The notes under the pieces were generated by a model that was not told the origin of the DNA, made no database searches, and saw only the letters and a program-made list of their open reading frames with translations. Both the position numbers and the translations under genes were made by a program. From positions 124,001-188,000 of the forward strand of contig NZ_JACGWX010000006.1 of assembly GCF_014137945.1 (NCBI RefSeq): 64,000 bases of DNA. Direction: 5' to 3'. Below, piece by piece: positions 53,182 to 61,130 of this stretch. Source of the DNA: Microcella alkalica. Its GTDB lineage: Bacteria; Actinomycetota; Actinomycetes; Actinomycetales; Microbacteriaceae. Each line of letters opens with the position of its first letter. The stretch's first letter is position 1.

Positions 53182-53946
53182 ATGATTGATAAGACCGCCG
53201 CCGACATCCGCGACGCCGTCGCCTACATCACCCACGGAGCCACGGTGATGATCGGCGGCTTCGGCCGCGCCGGCCAGCCCGTGGAGCTCATCGACGCCCT
53301 CATCGACGTGGGGGCGAGCGAGCTCACGATCATCAGCAACAACGCGGGTGGCGGCGACCTCGGTCTCGCGCGACTCATCGCCGAGGGCCGCGTGCGCAAG
53401 GTCGTCTGCTCGTTCCCGCGCCAGACCGACTCGTGGCACTTCGACCGCGCCTACCGCGAGGGCCGCCTCGAGCTCGAGCTCGTGCCGCAGGGCAACCTCG
53501 CCGAGCGCATCCGCGCCGCGGGAGCCGGGATCGGCGCCTTCTACTCGCCCACCGCCGTCGGCACGCCCCTCGCCGAGGGCAAGGAGCATCGCGAGATCGA
53601 CGGCCGCACCTACCTGCTCGAGCACCCCCTCCGCGCCGACGTCGCCCTCATCGGCGGGCTGCGCGCCGACCGCTGGGGCAACGTGGTCTACCGCCGCACC
53701 GCGCGCAACTTCGGCCCCATCATGGCGACCGCCGCGCGCACCACGGTCGTGCAGGTCGATGAGATCGTGCCGCTCGGCACCCTCGACCCCGAGGCGATCG
53801 TGACGCCGGGAATCTTCGTCGATCGCGTCGTCGCAGTCGGCAATCGCCGCTGGCTGCGCGACGGAAGGTTCGTCGGCGGCGTCGACCTGCAGGGGGAGCC
53901 GCTCGTCGACTCCGCCGCCACCGACACCGTTGGAGGCCACCGATGA
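53182..53946 (+). CDS. pcaI: 3-Oxoadipate CoA-transferase subunit A
   Basis: 254 residues, with GAAAGGAG upstream. Family I CoA-transferase alpha subunit: VMIGGFGRAGQPVELIDAL, LTIISNNAGGGDLGLARLI, KVVCSFPR, GAGIGAFYSPTAVGTPLAEGKE. Works with pcaJ to make 3-oxoadipyl-CoA from succinyl-CoA. Overlaps pcaJ by 4 bases. Confidence 0.95.
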   Translation: MIDKTAADIRDAVAYITHGATVMIGGFGRAGQPVELIDALIDVGASELTIISNNAGGGDLGLARLIAEGRVRKVVCSFPRQTDSWHFDRAYREGRLELELVPQGNLAERIRAAGAGIGAFYSPTAVGTPLAEGKEHREIDGRTYLLEHPLRADVALIGGLRADRWGNVVYRRTARNFGPIMATAARTTVVQVDEIVPLGTLDPEAIVTPGIFVDRVVAVGNRRWLRDGRFVGGVDLQGEPLVDSAATDTVGGHR

Positions 53947-54614
53947 CCGATCGTCTCGATCGCGACGGCCTCGCTCGTCGCGTCGCCGCGGACATCCCCG
54001 ACGGCGCGTACGTCAACCTCGGCATCGGGGCGCCGACGCTCGTCGCCGACCACCTGCCGCTCGGCTCGGAGGTCATCCTCCACACCGAGAACGGGATGCT
54101 CGGCATGGGCCCCGCGCCGGCACCGGGCCACGTCGACCCCGACCTCATCAACGCCGGCAAGCTCGCCGTCACCGAGCTGCCGGGGGCGGCGTACTTCCAC
54201 CACGCCGACTCGTTCGGCATGATGCGCGGCGGGCACCTCGACCTCTGCATCCTCGGCGCCTTCCAGGTGTCGCAGACGGGCGACCTCGCCAACTGGTCGA
54301 CGGGTACGCCCGACGCGATCCCCGCGGTCGGCGGCGCGATGGATCTGGCGATCGGCGCGAAAGACGTCTACGTCATGACCGACCTCCTCACCAGGGGCGG
54401 CGAGTCAAAGCTCGTCGAGACCTGCACGTACCCGCTCACCGGGGTCGGCTGCGTCACGCGCGTGTACACCGACCGAGCCGTGTTCGACGTGACGCCCGAC
54501 GGCTTCGCCGTGCGGGAGCTGTTCTGCACGACGACGCTCGACGAGCTGCGCCAGCTGACCGGCCTGACCCTGACCATGGTCGACGAGGCCACCACCGACG
54601 AGGAGTCCCGATGA
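53943..54614 (+). CDS. pcaJ: 3-Oxoadipate CoA-transferase subunit B
   Basis: 223 residues. Contains the catalytic Glu in HTENGMLGMGP, YVNLGIGAPTLVADHL, and SFGMMRGGHLDLCILGAFQVS. Coupled both to pcaI and to pcaF (ATGA overlaps), so the three proteins are made together. Confidence 0.95.
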   Translation: MTDRLDRDGLARRVAADIPDGAYVNLGIGAPTLVADHLPLGSEVILHTENGMLGMGPAPAPGHVDPDLINAGKLAVTELPGAAYFHHADSFGMMRGGHLDLCILGAFQVSQTGDLANWSTGTPDAIPAVGGAMDLAIGAKDVYVMTDLLTRGGESKLVETCTYPLTGVGCVTRVYTDRAVFDVTPDGFAVRELFCTTTLDELRQLTGLTLTMVDEATTDEESR

Positions 54615-55780
54615 CCGCGAGCTTCGTGTACGACGCCGTACGCACCCCGTTCGGCCGGGCCGGAGGGGCGCTCGCCGACGTGCGCCCCGACGACCTCGCC
54701 GCGACCGTGATGCGCGCCTCCGTCGAGCGCACGGGCCTAGACCCCGCTCGCATCGACGACGTCGTCTTCGGCGACGCGAACCAGGCAGGCGAGGACAACC
54801 GAAACGTCGCACGCTTCGGCGCGCTGCTCGCGGGCTTCCCGACGTCCGTCACCGGCACGACGATCAACCGCCTGTGCGGCTCGTCGCTCGACGCGGTCAT
54901 CCAGGGCTCGCGCGCGATCGAGTCGGGTGACGCCGACGTGATTCTCGCCGGCGGCGTCGAGTCGATGAGCCGCGCGCCCTACGTGCTCGAGAAGTCGCCG
55001 AAGCCGTACCCCGCGATTGGCAATCCGACCCTCTGGAACACGGCCATCGGCTGGCGCATGATCAACCGTGCGCTGCCGAAGGAGTGGACCATCTCGAACG
55101 GCGAGTCCGCCGAGAAGCTCGCCACGATCTACGGCATCAGCCGCGACGACCAGGACGCCTTCGCCCTGCGCAGCCACGCCCTCGCAGCCGCGGCGTGGGA
55201 GACCGGCGCCTACGACGGCGAGACCGTGCAGGTGCCCGGCCACGAGCTGACGCGCGACGAGGGAATCCGCGCCGACACGACGCTCGAGCGCCTCGCGGGG
55301 CTCAAGGCCCTCTTCGCGGCCGATGGCACCGTGACGGCGGGCAACGCCTCATCGATCAACGACGGCGCGTCGGCCGTGCTGCTGGGCGGCGAGGGTGCGC
55401 TCGATGCCGAGCCCCTTGCGCGCATCGCCAGCCGCGCCGCGTTCGGCAACGACCCCGACGTGTTCGGCGTCGCCCCCGTCGAGGCCGCCAACCGGGCGCT
55501 CGCCCGGGCCGGTCGCACGTGGGCCGATGTCGACCTCGTCGAGCTCAACGAGGCCTTCTCGTCGCAGTCGCTCGCGTGCATCCGCCTTTGGCCCGAGCTC
55601 GACCCCGAGCGCGTGAACATCCACGGCGGCGCGATCGCCATCGGCCACCCGCTCGGAGCCTCGGGCGGCCGCATCATCGGCCACGCAGCCCATGAGCTGA
55701 AGCGTCGCGGCGGCGGCGTCGCGGTCATCGCCCTGTGTATCGGCGTCGGCCAGGGCCTCGCGGTCGTTCTGGAAAGATGA
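54611..55780 (+). CDS. pcaF: 3-Oxoadipyl-CoA thiolase
   Basis: 389 residues. Thiolase triad: nucleophile Cys in INRLCGSSLDAV, His in GGAIAIGHPLGASGGR and Cys in ALCIGVGQG. It splits 3-oxoadipyl-CoA to succinyl-CoA and acetyl-CoA, the last step. It is the only thiolase in the window and could also serve the neighbouring beta-oxidation operon, which lacks its own. Confidence 0.95.
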   Translation: MTASFVYDAVRTPFGRAGGALADVRPDDLAATVMRASVERTGLDPARIDDVVFGDANQAGEDNRNVARFGALLAGFPTSVTGTTINRLCGSSLDAVIQGSRAIESGDADVILAGGVESMSRAPYVLEKSPKPYPAIGNPTLWNTAIGWRMINRALPKEWTISNGESAEKLATIYGISRDDQDAFALRSHALAAAAWETGAYDGETVQVPGHELTRDEGIRADTTLERLAGLKALFAADGTVTAGNASSINDGASAVLLGGEGALDAEPLARIASRAAFGNDPDVFGVAPVEAANRALARAGRTWADVDLVELNEAFSSQSLACIRLWPELDPERVNIHGGAIAIGHPLGASGGRIIGHAAHELKRRGGGVAVIALCIGVGQGLAVVLER

Positions 55781-55784
55781 GCGC

Positions 55785-56603
55785 ATGACCGCCGAGCCCG
55801 CCGCCGCCGCTGACCCCTCAGACGCGGGCGGGGCGGCGGATGGCGAGCCTAGCGGCGACTTCGTCCAGTCGTTCGCTCGCGGCCTCGCGGTCATTCGCGC
55901 CTTCGACGCCGACCACGCCGAGCTCACGCTGAGCGAAGTCGCCGCGCGTGCCGACGTACCGCGCGCCGCCGCCCGCCGCTTCCTCATGACGCTCGTCTCG
56001 CTCGGCTACGTGCGGACGAGCGACCGCACATTCGCGCTTACGCCCCGCGTGCTCGAGCTCGGCTACAGCTACCTCTCGTCACTGTCGCTGCCCGCGATCG
56101 CGCAGCCGCACCTCGAACGGCTCTCGCGCGAGGTCGACGAGTCGACGTCGCTCGCGGTTCTCGACGGCACGAACGTCGTCTACGTCGCCCGGGTGCCCAC
56201 GCGCCGCATCATGAGCGTCAACATCACGATCGGCACGCGATTCCCCGCATGGGCGACATCACTGGGGCGCGTGCTGCTCGCCGCGCAGTCCGATGACGAC
56301 ATGTCCGCCGCTCTCGCCGGCACTCAGATTCGCGCATACACGCGCAGCACGATCATTGATCGCTCAGCGCTATTCGATGAGATCCGGAAGGTTCGCGCTG
56401 CCGACTATGCCGTCGTTGATGGCGAGTTGGAGGAGGGGCTTCGCTCCATTGCAGCACCCGTCCGAGACGCACACGGCACGGTTCTCGCTGCGGTCAACGT
56501 GTCGACGGCTCGAACCGACGACGTCGAGTCGGAGCTGGAGCGGGTCCTCCCCGCCTTGCGCCGCGCGACGGGCGCGATCGAGGCCGATCTCGTAGTGCGG
56601 TGA
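55785..56603 (+). CDS. pcaR: IclR-family beta-ketoadipate pathway regulator
   Basis: 272 residues, 4 bases after pcaF, so cotranscribed. SFARGLAVIRAFDADHAELTLSEVAARADVPRAAARRFLMTLVSLGYVRTSDRTFALTPRVLELGYSYLSSL is the PcaR/PcaU/PobR DNA-binding signature, followed by the effector domain ESTSLAVLDGTNVVYVARV, and INITIGTRFPAWATSLGRVLLA. Probably activates pcaIJF through the 53136 site in response to 3-oxoadipate or protocatechuate. The C-terminal end is the last chromosomal gene before the integrated element. Confidence 0.93.
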   Translation: MTAEPAAAADPSDAGGAADGEPSGDFVQSFARGLAVIRAFDADHAELTLSEVAARADVPRAAARRFLMTLVSLGYVRTSDRTFALTPRVLELGYSYLSSLSLPAIAQPHLERLSREVDESTSLAVLDGTNVVYVARVPTRRIMSVNITIGTRFPAWATSLGRVLLAAQSDDDMSAALAGTQIRAYTRSTIIDRSALFDEIRKVRAADYAVVDGELEEGLRSIAAPVRDAHGTVLAAVNVSTARTDDVESELERVLPALRRATGAIEADLVVR

Positions 56604-56693
56604 GCGCGGGCCATCCACGCAGGTGATGTTTGTCCGCGAACTGCGACCGTTGGTCTTGCCCGGGGAGTGCTCCTTTGGGATTCTCGCGCCAGT

Positions 56694-57869
56694 TCAGGAA
56701 GTGATTTCTGCCTGTGGCGCCGAGGGAGCGGAGCTCGGGCTCGGCAGGCCGCGGATGGGCGCCTGCCGAAAGTAGTGCGCGAACAGCACCGCCGTGCCGG
56801 CGTGCCCGAGGGCCCCCGCCGTCGTCTCGGCGGACCATCCGCCCTCCCGGATAGACAGGGTGGCGTAGGTTGCCCGCAGCTGGTGTGGGTGAACCTTCTC
56901 TGTCACCGGGCTCTGGGACCGTACGGCGCGCCAAGCACGTCGCCAGTTCCTCGGGCTCTTCACGACCCCGCCGCGGCCAGCGAACAGCAGCGCGGAAGGG
57001 TCGCTGCCGGCTCGGCTGACGAGCGCGAGCAGCGCCTCGGCTGCCACGCCGCCGACGTACAGCCGGCGCAGCGAAGAGTTCGACTTCGCACGACCATCGC
57101 GAAGCGTGACGGGCTCGCCGTCAGGCTCGATCACGGACCCGGCGACGGAAAGGACCAACCCGCCATCGACGAAGGCGACATCGCCGACTCGCAACGCGAG
57201 CGTCTCTCCGATGCGGAGCCCGGCACCCACCATCACGCGCACCCCAGCGGACACGTACCAAGGGCCGAGGTCTGCAACCCGCAGCAGTTCGGCGAGGTCG
57301 ACAGCTTCCACGATCTTGGCCGTAGTCGGGTCAGTGCGAGGCATCGCGACGCTCGCGACGGGGTTTGTGCCCGAGATCAGACCCTCATCCACCGCCCAGG
57401 CGAACGTCTGCCGCAGGATCGTTCGCATGCGGCGGCCCCGCGTCTTCGATTCAAGCGCCAGGTCGCGGATGAATGTGCGAATCGCTCGGGGGTTCGCGGA
57501 AGCTTCGGCGAGGCTGAGCCCCGCGACAGGTGAGAGCCCCGACTCGATCGCCCGGCGGTAGGTGCCGAGCGTTGTCGGCTGCCATCGACCGAGCTTCGCG
57601 GTAGCTTCCAGCCACTCACGCGCCGCAGCCTGCAACGTCATCGTCCTGGCCTCATTGCGAGCGCCAGCCGACTCCTCCAGGCGTGCAAGCAGTCGACGAC
57701 GCGCCTCGGCCTGCGTCGGTCCGGTGGCGGACCGCTGGGCGACGACGCCTGTCATCCCATCGCGGTGGCGCGCGGACGCCTTCCACTTCGTCGATGAACT
57801 GGCCGAGGAAGGGTTGAGACGGACGCTGATCGACCCGTGCTCGCCTGGTTGAAGTCGAGGTCGGGCCAT
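56694..57869 (-). CDS. Tyrosine-type site-specific integrase
   Basis: 391 residues from ATG 57869. N-terminal AP2-like/SAM-like region, core-binding TLQAAAREWLEATAKLGRW, then catalytic domain with Arg in AGLRIGETLALRVGD, HPHQLRATYATL (HxxR), LGHAG and nucleophile Tyr in FAHYFRQ. All active-site residues present. Points toward the pcaR end, with 90 bases between, where the attachment site should lie. Excisionase follows upstream in the same operon (2-base gap). It probably mobilises the element to the right. Confidence 0.93.
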   Translation of the reverse strand: MARPRLQPGEHGSISVRLNPSSASSSTKWKASARHRDGMTGVVAQRSATGPTQAEARRRLLARLEESAGARNEARTMTLQAAAREWLEATAKLGRWQPTTLGTYRRAIESGLSPVAGLSLAEASANPRAIRTFIRDLALESKTRGRRMRTILRQTFAWAVDEGLISGTNPVASVAMPRTDPTTAKIVEAVDLAELLRVADLGPWYVSAGVRVMVGAGLRIGETLALRVGDVAFVDGGLVLSVAGSVIEPDGEPVTLRDGRAKSNSSLRRLYVGGVAAEALLALVSRAGSDPSALLFAGRGGVVKSPRNWRRAWRAVRSQSPVTEKVHPHQLRATYATLSIREGGWSAETTAGALGHAGTAVLFAHYFRQAPIRGLPSPSSAPSAPQAEITS

Positions 57870-57871
57870 CG

Positions 57872-58078
57872 TCAGGCTCCCCTCTGGTCGATCTCGAACC
57901 GCTCCACGTCCTCGAGCGCGAAGCGCAGCCCGCCGGGAAGGCGCACGGCGACGGGCATCGGCCGACGGTCCGACAGGTGGTTGTGCAGGGTCTTCGGTGA
58001 GCATCTCCAGCGGTCCGCGAGGTCCTTCAGCTTGAGGAACTTCGGCGTCACCTCGGAGGTGATGGTCATGCTGGTCAT
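57872..58078 (-). CDS. Excisionase-like MerR/XRE-type small DNA-binding protein
   Basis: 68 residues. FLKLKDLADRWRCSPKTLHNHLSDRRPMPVAVRLPGGLRFALEDVERFE is the winged-helix of excisionases and AlpA-like proteins. A ribosome site (GGAAAGGA) precedes the ATG. Overlap of roles with integrase (adjacent, same strand) supports recombination-directionality factor. The shared element motif lies 23 bases upstream. Confidence 0.82.
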   Translation of the reverse strand: MTSMTITSEVTPKFLKLKDLADRWRCSPKTLHNHLSDRRPMPVAVRLPGGLRFALEDVERFEIDQRGA

Positions 58079-58101
58079 GGTGGGTCCTTTCCGGCTTCCC
58101 G

Positions 58102-58114
58102 TCTATGCGCGGCA
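58102..58114 (-). promoter_or_regulatory. Element promoter motif upstream of excisionase (TGCCGCGCATAGA)
   Basis: Reads TGCCGCGCATAGA on the minus strand, ending 23 bases before the excisionase ATG. The same sequence recurs at 58219, 63228 and 63267. Here there is room for a leader with ribosome site. A second, shorter variant TGCCCGCATAGA lies at 58162-58173. Confidence 0.5.
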
Positions 58115-58218
58115 CAGCTCGGGGCTGGCTTACGGCGGGCTGTTTCCGCCCGCACCAGCCCTCTATGCGGGCATCGGTCGGGCAGCCGGAGCGGCGGACG
58201 GGTCACTCCAATGGCTCT

Positions 58219-58230
58219 TGCCGCGCATAG
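58219..58230 (+). promoter_or_regulatory. Element promoter motif upstream of 58238 gene
   Basis: TGCCGCGCATAG (58219-58230), then GCGTGTC and ATG 58238. If CATAGG (58226-58231) is the -10 hexamer, the spacing of six bases to the ATG fits a leaderless transcript. Confidence 0.5.
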
Positions 58231-58237
58231 GCGTGTC

Positions 58238-58735
58238 ATGAAGAAGCCCGCCGCAGTCATCGAGGACTTCGCGTTGCAGTCCGGTGACCAGGAGGAACTT
58301 GTCTGGCTAGAGGACGGCAGCGAGATCGGGCTGCTCCGCTACTTCGCGGCGCGGGCCGGTCAACGAACGAGCCCGCACCTCTCTGGACACCTGGAGGCGT
58401 TCCGTCACGTCGCGATTGAGGCGGCGCGCTATCTCCGGGACAGCTGGGACGGTCGACCCGGCGCGCTGCCGTACCCGGATGAGGTGCCGCTCGCTGTTGG
58501 ATCGCTCGCCGAGGTACCTGAGTTGCCCTCTGAGCTGCCGGTGATCTTCGCCATCACCGACCCACCGCGTGGAGATGAGTTCGAGCGGCTGAGACGACTG
58601 GCGAGGCCGAGATATACGGACACAAGGGTGTTGCTCCCTGCAGCGTGCCCCGATCTTCTCCTACGCCTACTCCGCCGCGAGGGTCTCGCGACCTGGACGA
58701 CGTGGGAGGTGGGCGGGGATTGGTCCATGCCATGA
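58238..58735 (+). CDS. Unrecognised cargo protein 1 of the integrated element
   Basis: 165 residues from ATG 58238; an upstream start at 58211 is open but would precede the promoter motif. I do not recognise the family. N-terminal half has a charged stretch (SGDQEELVWLEDGSEIGLLRYFAARAG) and a helix FRHVAIEAARYLRDSW; the C-terminal part has ELPVIFAITDPPRGDEFERLRRL. The last three residues are encoded over the start of the next gene (ATGA overlap). Its C-terminal segment is shared with the next protein, so the pair look like related partners. No signal or membrane helix. Confidence 0.6.
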   Translation: MKKPAAVIEDFALQSGDQEELVWLEDGSEIGLLRYFAARAGQRTSPHLSGHLEAFRHVAIEAARYLRDSWDGRPGALPYPDEVPLAVGSLAEVPELPSELPVIFAITDPPRGDEFERLRRLARPRYTDTRVLLPAACPDLLLRLLRREGLATWTTWEVGGDWSMP

Positions 58736-59130
58736 GTGTCTTCGCGGTGGAGGTGCTGCTTCCCGGCGCCGATAGCGAACCGCGACTCGCGTCGACGCCG
58801 AGCGCCGTCGTGACGGCAGTCGCGGCAGCGGTCGGGCAGACGCGCGGGAGCATCCGCGATAAAGCTGTCGCGGTGGGCCTGTGCGCCGTGTTCCATCTTC
58901 GGATGCGTCACTGGCCGCTCCTTGCACGGTCAGGACTCTTGAGCTTGGACGTCTGGGCGCGATCGCCCTCGTCCCTGCCGGCGCTTCCTGACTCATTGCC
59001 GCCGATCTTCCTGGTCACGAGAGCACTCCGTGGCGATGAGCTCGACGCGCTCTTCGAGGTCAGTCCGACAAGATCGCACGAGTCGTCAGCGGCGTTCGTG
59101 GTTACCCCGCCCGCATCGACCACATGCTGA
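58732..59130 (+). CDS. Unrecognised cargo protein 2, partner of the preceding protein
   Basis: 132 residues, ATG inside the previous stop. Shows MSVFAVEVLLPGADSEPRLA, then IRDKAVAVGLCAVFHLRMRHWPLLARSGLL, then the common module LPDSLPPIFLVTRALRGDELDALFEV, aligning with ELPSELPVIFAITDPPRGDEFERL of protein 1. Slightly lower GC than the chromosome. No catalytic motif recognised. Coupled translation suggests a complex. Confidence 0.55.
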   Translation: MSVFAVEVLLPGADSEPRLASTPSAVVTAVAAAVGQTRGSIRDKAVAVGLCAVFHLRMRHWPLLARSGLLSLDVWARSPSSLPALPDSLPPIFLVTRALRGDELDALFEVSPTRSHESSAAFVVTPPASTTC

Positions 59131-59288
59131 GTTGCATGGTCCGAGTTGGGTTGCTCCGGTTGGTGGATCTCACACGTGGGGGCGAGCATGAGTGAAGAGC
59201 GGCCCGCGCGGGAGTCCGGCGGGGTATCTCTAGCTGAGCGTCCGCGCGTCTCGAGGTAAACCGCCGCGCACTCGGCCCGTGGTGGGGC

Positions 59289-59540
59289 TTAGGCAGGCTC
59301 GGTGAGAGAGCCGCCCTGCCAGACGTACGAGACGACGAGGTCGTCGTCCCAGAGGACGACGTCCGCAGGCATGCCTGGAGCGAGCGACCCGAGATCTCGG
59401 CGGCCGATGGCTCTCGCCGGTGCCGCGGTCGCCGCGAACACGGCATCAGCCAGAGGTATACCGAAAGCCACGCAGCGGCGCATCCCTTCGTCGAGCGTCA
59501 GCGTCGAGCCGGCAAGGGAGTCGGTCCCGAAGCAAGCCAA
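59289..59540 (-). pseudogene. C-terminal fragment of N-acetylglucosamine-6-phosphate deacetylase (nagA)
   Basis: The minus-strand frame ends SLAGSTLTLDEGMRRCVAFGIPLADAVFAATAAPARAIGRRDLGSLAPGMPADVVLWDDDLVVSYVWQGG, the last 80 or so residues of NagA (LAGSTLTLD and GSLAPGMPADVV being typical). The first three quarters, with the HxH and catalytic Asp, are missing; the junction is near 59527. No promoter or start of its own is clear. It marks an old rearrangement within or beside the element. Confidence 0.8.
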
Positions 59541-59598
59541 ACTTCGACCGATCGGCCCAGACCATCCGCTAGTGCATCCGCGCGGACACGGCGGACGC

Positions 59599-59626
59599 GG
59601 GGGCTCCTCGCGCCCGAGGAGCCCCC
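59599..59626 (-). terminator. GC hairpin after the 59637 gene
   Basis: GGGGGCTCCTCG and CGAGGAGCCCCC form a perfect 12-base stem with a CGCC loop, 11 bases past the stop of the minus-strand gene at 59637. No T tract on the minus strand after it (CCGCGTCC), so a weak call. Confidence 0.65.
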
Positions 59627-59636
59627 TCTATGGGCG

Positions 59637-60017
59637 CTAGGTCCAGTGAGGCACCGATCGGATCTCGACGGGCACGCCGAAGAAGCGGCTCAGCGTGACG
59701 GCGATCTTCACGGACGCGACGAACACGGCGTCGCGGAGCTCGACCGTCTTGCGCTGGTTGTCGGGGAGGAGCTCGAGCTTGATCGAGGTCACCGAGCTCG
59801 GCCCGCTCGCCCGGAGGTGCTTGAGGTCGAGCTCGAAGCCCTTGCCGTAGACCTCGATGACGTCGTCGCCCTCGATGGCCAGGCTCGACAGGCCGTTGGC
59901 GGTGAGGGTAGCGGCGAGGAGCTCGGTGAGCGCGTCCGCGCTCGACGTCCGCAGCATCGGCATGATCGAGGACTTGTCGCGGGTGGCGCCGTGAGCGGCG
60001 ATGGCGATGGTGTGCAT
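59637..60017 (-). CDS. Hypothetical protein of the integrated element
   Basis: 126 residues; I do not recognise it. MHTIAIAAHGATRDKSSIMPML..., SLAIEGDDVIEVYGKGFELDLKHLRASG, SVTSIKLELLPDNQRKTVELRDAVFVASVKIAVTLSRFFGV. Mixed alpha/beta, with two hydrophobic strands and no membrane segment. Upstream is the TGCCCGCATAGA variant (60094-60105), about 75 bases from the start, and the gene ends with a hairpin, so it is probably a single-gene unit. Confidence 0.55.
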   Translation of the reverse strand: MHTIAIAAHGATRDKSSIMPMLRTSSADALTELLAATLTANGLSSLAIEGDDVIEVYGKGFELDLKHLRASGPSSVTSIKLELLPDNQRKTVELRDAVFVASVKIAVTLSRFFGVPVEIRSVPHWT

Positions 60018-60058
60018 CTGTAGAGACCTTCCGGTTGTGAGGTGCCCCGCTTCCGCGG

Positions 60059-60373
60059 GTGCAAGGTGCGCCGTTTAGCGCGCCCACGTTGCCTCTATGC
60101 GGGCACTTCGGTTTTGGCCGGACTCTCGGACATGCCCCGCATTTGCTCAGCCTGCGGAGCGACACAACGGCGGAGATCTTCAGAGAGTCGAGGTGCTTGG
60201 AAAAGCGCGCCGTCGAGGACGTTCCTAGCTCGCAGTTGCGGCTCGTCGACAACGCGCTCCGCGTCGTCGCACTCGACTGGAAGGTCGACACCACCGATGT
60301 CGATGAGCACTTGGACGCCAATGTGTCCACTGGCGCTCCTGCCTCTCGGCTGCAGGCGTTCGAGGTGCACTGA
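60059..60373 (+). CDS. Doubtful small open frame
   Basis: About 104 codons. The second half (RCLEKRAVEDVPSSQLRLVDNALRVVALDWKVDTTDVDEHLDANVST) reads like true protein but the first half does not, and no start or ribosome site is convincing. It overlaps the motif at 60094. It could be the tail of a broken gene. The stretch 60018-60418 has no other candidate. Confidence 0.25.
   Translation: MQGAPFSAPTLPLCGHFGFGRTLGHAPHLLSLRSDTTAEIFRESRCLEKRAVEDVPSSQLRLVDNALRVVALDWKVDTTDVDEHLDANVSTGAPASRLQAFEVH
60094..60105 (-). promoter_or_regulatory. Element promoter motif variant (TGCCCGCATAGA)
   Basis: Minus strand TGCCCGCATAGAGGCAACG, 77 bases upstream of the 60017 start; one base shorter than the main motif. 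Confidence 0.4.
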
Positions 60374-60418
60374 GACTGGTAACGCGGCGGCGTCGGAACG
60401 GGCAGGCAGAATGAGCAA

Positions 60419-61111
60419 ATGAGCGAGCGCGACGATCGGCCAGACCACAGCGAAGACGACCTGGTCGACGACGCGCGCGTCATTGGCGGCGAAGTGAGCG
60501 ACACTGACGGCGAAGTGAGCGACGCCGAGAACGGAGACGTCGAAGACGCGCCGGAGGGCGACGCATCCACGATCATCATCGACGGCGAGGCCAAGCCAAG
60601 GCGCACCGACGCCGAGCGCGACGAGGTAATCAGGAATGCCTTCGCCGGGCTGTCGATGAAGTCCGGCGTGGAGGAAGTGCTCTCCAAGGCGATCGGCGCC
60701 GAAAAGCTGTTCAAGGACCTGATGCCGAAGAACGTTTTTGACCGGTCGTTGTTCTCCGATATTGCAGAGAAGAGTGCGGCGCTCGTGCCGCCGGTCGACC
60801 CTGCGCTTCAGCGGATGGCGGACCTTGACTTCGATCCAGCTTTGCCGCCCACTGCCGACCAACTCGCTGAACTCAACGACCGGGCGGAGACTCAGGCGGT
60901 TCACCTGAAGTCGATACTCGAGGTGATGGTCGAGTCGGTCGCGATCTCGCGGGAGGCCACGGAAGCCGCGAAGGCAACCGCCGCACAAGCTCGGGAGAGT
61001 CAGCGCACGGCGGAAAACAGCGCAAGGGCGGCCTGGGCCAGCGTCTGGCTCGTCATCGGCTTCAGCGCGCTACAGCTGATTATCGCGGTCATCGAGCTCG
61101 GGAAGTCTTGA
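60419..61111 (+). CDS. Acidic tail-anchored membrane protein, unknown
   Basis: 230 residues. N-terminal 60 residues are strongly acidic (EDDLVDDARVIGGEVSDTDGEVSDAEN...), the middle has VFDRSLFSDIAEKSAALVPPVDPALQRMADLD, a probable coiled coil follows (LNDRAETQAVHLKSILEVMVESVAISREATEAAKATAAQARESQRTAEN), and a single membrane helix closes the chain (about 206-227, WASVWLVIGFSALQLIIAVIEL). Tail-anchored with the bulk in the cytoplasm. This frame is preferred to the longer opposite frame (60095-60988). Family not known. Confidence 0.65.
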   Translation: MSERDDRPDHSEDDLVDDARVIGGEVSDTDGEVSDAENGDVEDAPEGDASTIIIDGEAKPRRTDAERDEVIRNAFAGLSMKSGVEEVLSKAIGAEKLFKDLMPKNVFDRSLFSDIAEKSAALVPPVDPALQRMADLDFDPALPPTADQLAELNDRAETQAVHLKSILEVMVESVAISREATEAAKATAAQARESQRTAENSARAAWASVWLVIGFSALQLIIAVIELGKS

Positions 61112-61130
61112 CGCCGCCCAAATCCTGGGC

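Noticed and set aside
58162-58173. Third copy of the element motif as promoter for a gene
   Set aside because: It is a shorter variant in the middle of the divergent region without a start at the right distance; kept only as a supporting variant.
60095-60988. Minus-strand frame opposite the acidic membrane protein
   Set aside because: It has no recognisable features, whereas the plus-strand protein shows a coherent acidic, coiled-coil and membrane layout.
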